Below are positions 60,039-64,000 of a stretch of 64,000 nt of DNA, one piece after another. The position numbers and the translations under genes were made by a program. Position 1 is the first letter of the stretch. Every line of letters starts with the position of its first letter. The stretch is taken from positions 29,453,025 through 29,517,024 of the forward strand of contig JAFMSR010000012.1 of NCBI GenBank assembly GCA_022818135.1, read 5' to 3'. Source of the DNA: Saxidomus purpurata. Taxonomy: Eukaryota > Mollusca > Bivalvia > Venerida > Veneridae. The notes beneath the pieces are model-generated. The model did no database searches, was not told the DNA's origin, and was given only the letters and a program-made list of their open reading frames with translations.

Positions 60039-60798
60039 TGTAACTATAAACTCTTTATTGCATAATAGGCCTCCGGCCTATGCACAAGACATAAATGCAT
60101 GTTCAATAATTCAAATGCAGTGTGAAATAGCGGGAAATTTATAAGGTAGTCGACGGTTCCTTATACTATATATGTATATTCACAGACAAAAAGCAAAATA
60201 CATATTTTTAAATGGACACTATAATAGGATGGACGCAATATCAATATATTCAGCTAAACTAATATCTGTTCTCTATCTTCAAAAATATTTTTATAAAGCA
60301 GAACATTTCTAATAACTTTTAACAATTTCGCTTTACACAGTCGATATATTCAACTGAACGAACAGCTGACCTTTATCTTAAAACATAGCATTATATAGAA
60401 GAACATTTTTAATAACTTTTAACACTTATTCATGTACAAACTGATAAAAACTTTTCTCTTTCTTTACCGGCATAGTATATATACATTGCAATATTTCTGA
60501 TCGTTTTAACATTTTCACTAGACATTAAGTCATAGAACTTTTGAAGTGAAGCATTTAACGTAAAGTGTTTGGGGACATATGTTGACCGAATATTTAAATA
60601 CAGCGGGCAAATAAGTACAAAATGGAATTCATCTTCAATAAGACCTTCACAATATGGGCTGTCACGATATTCTCTATCAATTCCATAATGCCTACCCTTT
60701 TCTATCATAAGACTATGCAGATATATAAGAAAACAGATATTCTTAATCCCAGGGAAGATAATCTTAACAATGATTGACTTAAAGTCCCAGGAACACAA
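60039..60798 (-). mobile_element. LINE 3' fragment (minus), mostly deleted in the left duplicate
   Basis: Minus frame 60798-60430 encodes the post-RT domain: SLMIEKGRHYGIDREYRDSP, a CxxxxxxxxxxHFxxxC pattern (PYCEGLIEDEFHFVLICPLY) and ENVKTIRNIAMYIYYAGKER. The 3' end has CAATAAAGAGTTTATAGTT near 60040. A 35-bp remnant of the same element is at 37738-37775. Confidence 0.75.
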
Positions 60799-60924
60799 TT
60801 ACAAGAAGCTCTTATTTTACCAACAAAAATGTCTTACCGACATAAATGACCTTTATGTGAACCAAAACGTTCATAACTATGTTTTTTGAATCGAAAAGTT
60901 CATGTTAGAAATTCAGCCCAGTTT

Positions 60925-61085
60925 TTTTTTTTCAATGATATTGCAATAGAGAAGAAAGGCTTTCTGGAAACTATTTTTCATAACGAAACCACTTGAAAAC
61001 GAAAGAAAAGCATGTGTCAACACCGTTTTAGAGTGAATAGAACATGGTTCTATCATTATCCTATCAGTAAATTTATTTTACTATA
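60925..61085 (+). mobile_element. LINE 3' remnant (plus)
   Basis: Inverse of 57505-57680: GATATTGCAATAGAGAAGAA and CTTTCTGGAAACTA, then AGTGAATAGAACATGGTTCT. Bordered on the left by a T/C run (60921-60933). Confidence 0.5.
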
Positions 61086-61967
61086 TCAGTTAATTTAAAA
61101 AGATCCTCGGACTTTATCAAATAAGGTATTTAATGGAAATGGCTGCCATTAGAAATTTTAAATGTCACCTAATAGCATCAAAGTATTGAAAAACTAATGA
61201 AAGGTGATTTCGAAATATGTAAGCTTGCAAAAACGCGCTTTTTAAGCAGTTGATTCATGAAATATATAGGTAAAATTAATTTCAAAACTGTTCCGTCATT
61301 TTATACATTTACTTTCAAGTTTTGTTTCGTCATTTTATACATTTACTATTAAGTTTCGTTTATATACTGTAAAGACTGAGTTTACTTGTCCTTCACGTAT
61401 GATATAATCATATGTATTGAGGAAATTTTAAAAACAATGTTATGAAATAAATTCCAGTACTAAATCATTGATATTTTATCCTAACCCTACCCTACATCAG
61501 ATCAATGTCTAAATATAGACCGACTTTGAAAATTCCGTTTCTAACTTAGTATATGACCTTAGCTGATTTTCCAAAGAAAAGGCCGTAATATCTATATTTA
61601 GATCAGATTTTTCCAGCTAATTAATACGCAAGTGCGCACAAAGGAACTATTTGCTATGTACGAAAATGATTATTGTTTGTTTATATATATGTAGTTTGAA
61701 AATAAGGTGTCAAAATTAAAGTATTACATCAAACTGATTGTACACGAAACACATTGTTAGGAAGACTTTACTTTGATCTTATCGCACTATATTGATTAGA
61801 GTAGGAAAAAAATTTCAATGGTTGTAAAAGGGCACAATCCAATTCTGGTGCAAAGACTATGGGAGGTAATCACCTTCTCAATCTTTTTCAACGAAAGATT
61901 TTTAAAGTTCATTTCTACATTGTCTCTGTAAAACATGTGATACCTTGGGTGTGGTCGATTTTAATTC

Positions 61968-62200
61968 CAGTGTATGGAGGCTGATTTCCGTCATGGCGTG
62001 TTATCAACATTTTGATTTAGCGGGGAGAAATGTAGAGAACACAACATATTAAAGGCCAAAACACGACGTACTAAGCCTAGTAGCCGTTTGTTTGTCGTGT
62101 TTTTGCCTTTAATCTGTCATTTTCTATTTATTTTGCCCCGCATAGTCGAAAGGCGAAATCACGAAAACACGACAAAGCCGCTACTTATATGTACTCGTAT
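61968..62200. mobile_element. Fold-back element, CGTGTTTT family, copy 3
   Basis: Duplicate of 39670-39900 through the MCT segmental duplication. Left CAGTGTATGGAGGCTGATTT, centre GTCGTGTTTTTGCCTTTAAT, right GAAAACACGACAAAGC. Confidence 0.55.
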
Positions 62201-62269
62201 GATGTATGATTGTATGATTACAAGTGGGCTAGGATGGGCCTATCTTGCTCACGTGAGTAGTACCATTGC

Positions 62270-63280
62270 CAGTAATGAAAAGGTCGAGGTAACAAGTTAT
62301 ATAATCTACATTCAAAAATGACAGATACGAACTCCTACTGCCACCTTCGGTCAGAATAATACATAACTCTATGTCATTTTAGATTAAAGTTAGTTGCCAA
62401 AACCTGTTTTCATATTGGCTATTCTATTTATAGTAGCTGAGACCATGATCCAAATGTAAAGATATTAAGTCATTGGAATAGCCCAGTCCTACCTGGAGTT
62501 ACTGGGTGGACATCATTTTTATCCAAGTTTAAGTAACAGTGAACTTGACTTTGTCCAAAAAAGAAAGGTAAGCTTCTTATACCTGTGTATAGGTTTTGAG
62601 TCACAAGTCTTGCAGTAACCTCAGTCGTAGCTGCTAGGTTGCTGTGCTCGTTTGTGAAGAAAGCTTTTAGCTTATCCAGACGCTCTCGAGTCCGCCTCCT
62701 TGAAAACCCAGTACTAATGTCGTATGGTGAGGTAAGGTTGCTACCCTAGTGAGACTCGAACCCGCATCCTCCGGGATTGGATAATTACCGAAAGTTGTAA
62801 ATGGTTTGTTAAAAGAAAGAAACACAGTTTCAAGAAATTAAGGGTATATATAATTGTGACAGTGTTAATATGCAATATCACATATGCTTTTAATGTAAAA
62901 GATGTAATTATAGGTAAACGCACTATGCTGCTATTCTATTTTAACTTAGAAAAGATTCATTATATTGTAGAACATCAAACCTTTACATTAGGTGTATACT
63001 GCTACCATGAAAAATTAAAAACTGTCAATTTAACATTTCTCTTTTTTCTTTTACATTGGACCATTTGAGAATTGAAGGTGTTGAAAGAGCCACAGTTTCA
63101 TCAGAAGCAAATGAACAGCACCTTTTTTATAATCATCTCTAGAGATCTTTACACACATCATGACCGACTTCTTACTTAAAACATGCTCCCTCTATAATTA
63201 CACCTGTTTCTTTTCTCAGGTAATGCAAATTTAGTATTTATATGTAGCATTTTCAACTGATTTCATTAATGATATTATGG
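62270..63280. other. Sequence unique to the right MCT duplicate, with SINE-like B box
   Basis: Between homologous ends at 39960 and 63290. At 62751-62763 the minus strand reads GGGTTCGAGTCTC, a good B box, with no A box at the correct distance. Probably a truncated tRNA-derived SINE (about 62600-62790, minus). The rest is AT-rich and without a gene. Confidence 0.4.
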
Positions 63281-63289
63281 ATGGACCTT

Positions 63290-64000
63290 CCTCTCTTCTT
63301 TTTTTTCTTTCTATCTCAGTCTTATATGAATGTCGTTTACTGTTGTTACTGGCTTAAGAAAGTTTTTCATTGGTGACTCAGAAGCCGATTTTGACGCTCT
63401 TAATTTTTTCTTACCTACTGACACGCTGTTAATCTGGAAGATTTCAAATCATTTGAAAAACCTACTATAGCGCAATACTCTGATGTAACGGCTTTCAAGA
63501 TTTCTGTTCATTTAATTCAGTCTTTTGTTGAAATATCTAATAATTATATGCTTCCCATTGTTTTCCTGTACCTGTAAAACGCTAAAGGAGACTATATTCT
63601 GATATAATGTGTACTCGATAATGTTAAACTCGTGAGCAAATCACCCTGGCAAATCGAAAAAAGGCATACAGATCAGTATTCGCAAGAAATGAGACAGGTC
63701 ACTGAAATAAGTCATACAGTTTATTACGCAACACACTATCACTACTTCGAAGCAATCATTCAAGAAATACCAAAATGAAAAGGTTTTATACATCCAAATA
63801 TCAGTTATATATATACTGTTTGCATGCACTTAGTGTTCTTAAAATAATTCTTTTTGGTGTTAAAATGGAATTTTACTTAGGTGTTGTGTTGTTATTTATG
63901 TAAACTATTTATTATTTTCAGTGATTTAAAATTGTTCAAGATTATTTTCAGTGATGAAAGATTGCTCAAAAGAAACAAGTGTCTTGCATGTTAACGTGTG
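63290..64000. other. Far 5' flank of MCT copy B
   Basis: Closely follows 39970-40720 (GTTGTTACTGGCTTAAGAA, GAAATGAGACAGGTCACTGA). No coding sequence. Confidence 0.5.

Larger units (their letters stand above)
51360..64000. repeat. Segmental duplication 2, right copy (MCT copy B unit)
   Basis: Longer partner of 34790-41330; it runs to the window edge and probably beyond. Holds all six MCT exons. Between 62270 and 63280 it carries about 1 kb not present in the left copy. Confidence 0.7.

Noticed and set aside
62740..62790. tRNA gene on the minus strand
   Set aside because: Only the B box is present; no cloverleaf can be drawn.

Overview
This is AT-rich animal DNA that has split genes with GT-AG introns, no operons and no long bacterial-type ORFs. 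It is saturated with dispersed repeats: LINE tails, a BEL/Pao remnant, fold-back elements, TIR elements, GTGACCTTGACC-type tandem repeats, a satellite bounded by ATGCCCCCGAAGG, and short motifs such as GGACAGACGGA. Together these suggest a marine invertebrate, most likely a bivalve mollusc. The species is not recoverable by eye. Only a few percent of the window is convincingly protein-coding.

Two gene families are recognisable, and all four gene copies lie on the minus strand. The first is a pair of four-exon genes for secreted TenA/THI-4-like (thiaminase II / heme-oxygenase-fold) proteins: copy A at 2407-8130 (230 aa) and copy B at 24658-30701 (231 aa). I rebuilt both from splice sites. Both are open from start to stop, share identical intron phases (1, 2, 0) and are about 83% identical by hand count. 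They lie in a direct segmental duplication, roughly 245-8930 and 22455-31480, each half of which has since been modified by its own insertions.

The second family is a pair of SLC16/monocarboxylate-transporter-like (MCT, major facilitator) genes. Copy B (51813-59458) has six exons and a 466-codon frame that is broken by a single in-frame TGA at codon 342. Copy A (35083-36329) keeps only exons 1, 2 and 4. It lost exon 3 in an apparent deletion, lacks exons 5-6, and carries a LINE insertion about 10 bp upstream of its ATG. These copies lie in a second direct segmental duplication, roughly 34790-41330 and 51360-64000.

Layout: 1-8.9 kb, TenA copy A and flanks. 8.9-22.4 kb, no recognisable host gene: minisatellite, fold-back element, two tandem arrays (13.99-15.24 and 16.41-17.46 kb), BEL/Pao remnant (17.6-18.6 kb), LINE fragment (19.5-20.5 kb). 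22.4-31.5 kb, TenA copy B with a LINE insertion in its 3' flank, a TIR element and a low-complexity A/T block in intron 3. 31.5-34.8 kb, diverged direct repeats and a GTTCGCGGTTCG minisatellite. 34.8-41.3 kb, broken MCT copy A. 41.3-51.3 kb, repeats only, including an exact 631-bp duplication and a 2.5-kb long-TIR element. 51.4-64 kb, MCT copy B and its 5' flank.

The most interesting biology is the duplicated, apparently functional, secreted TenA-like genes next to a decaying SLC16-like cluster. The structural history (insertions and deletions that differ between copies) can be read directly from the paired segments. Any functional link between the TenA and MCT genes is speculation.
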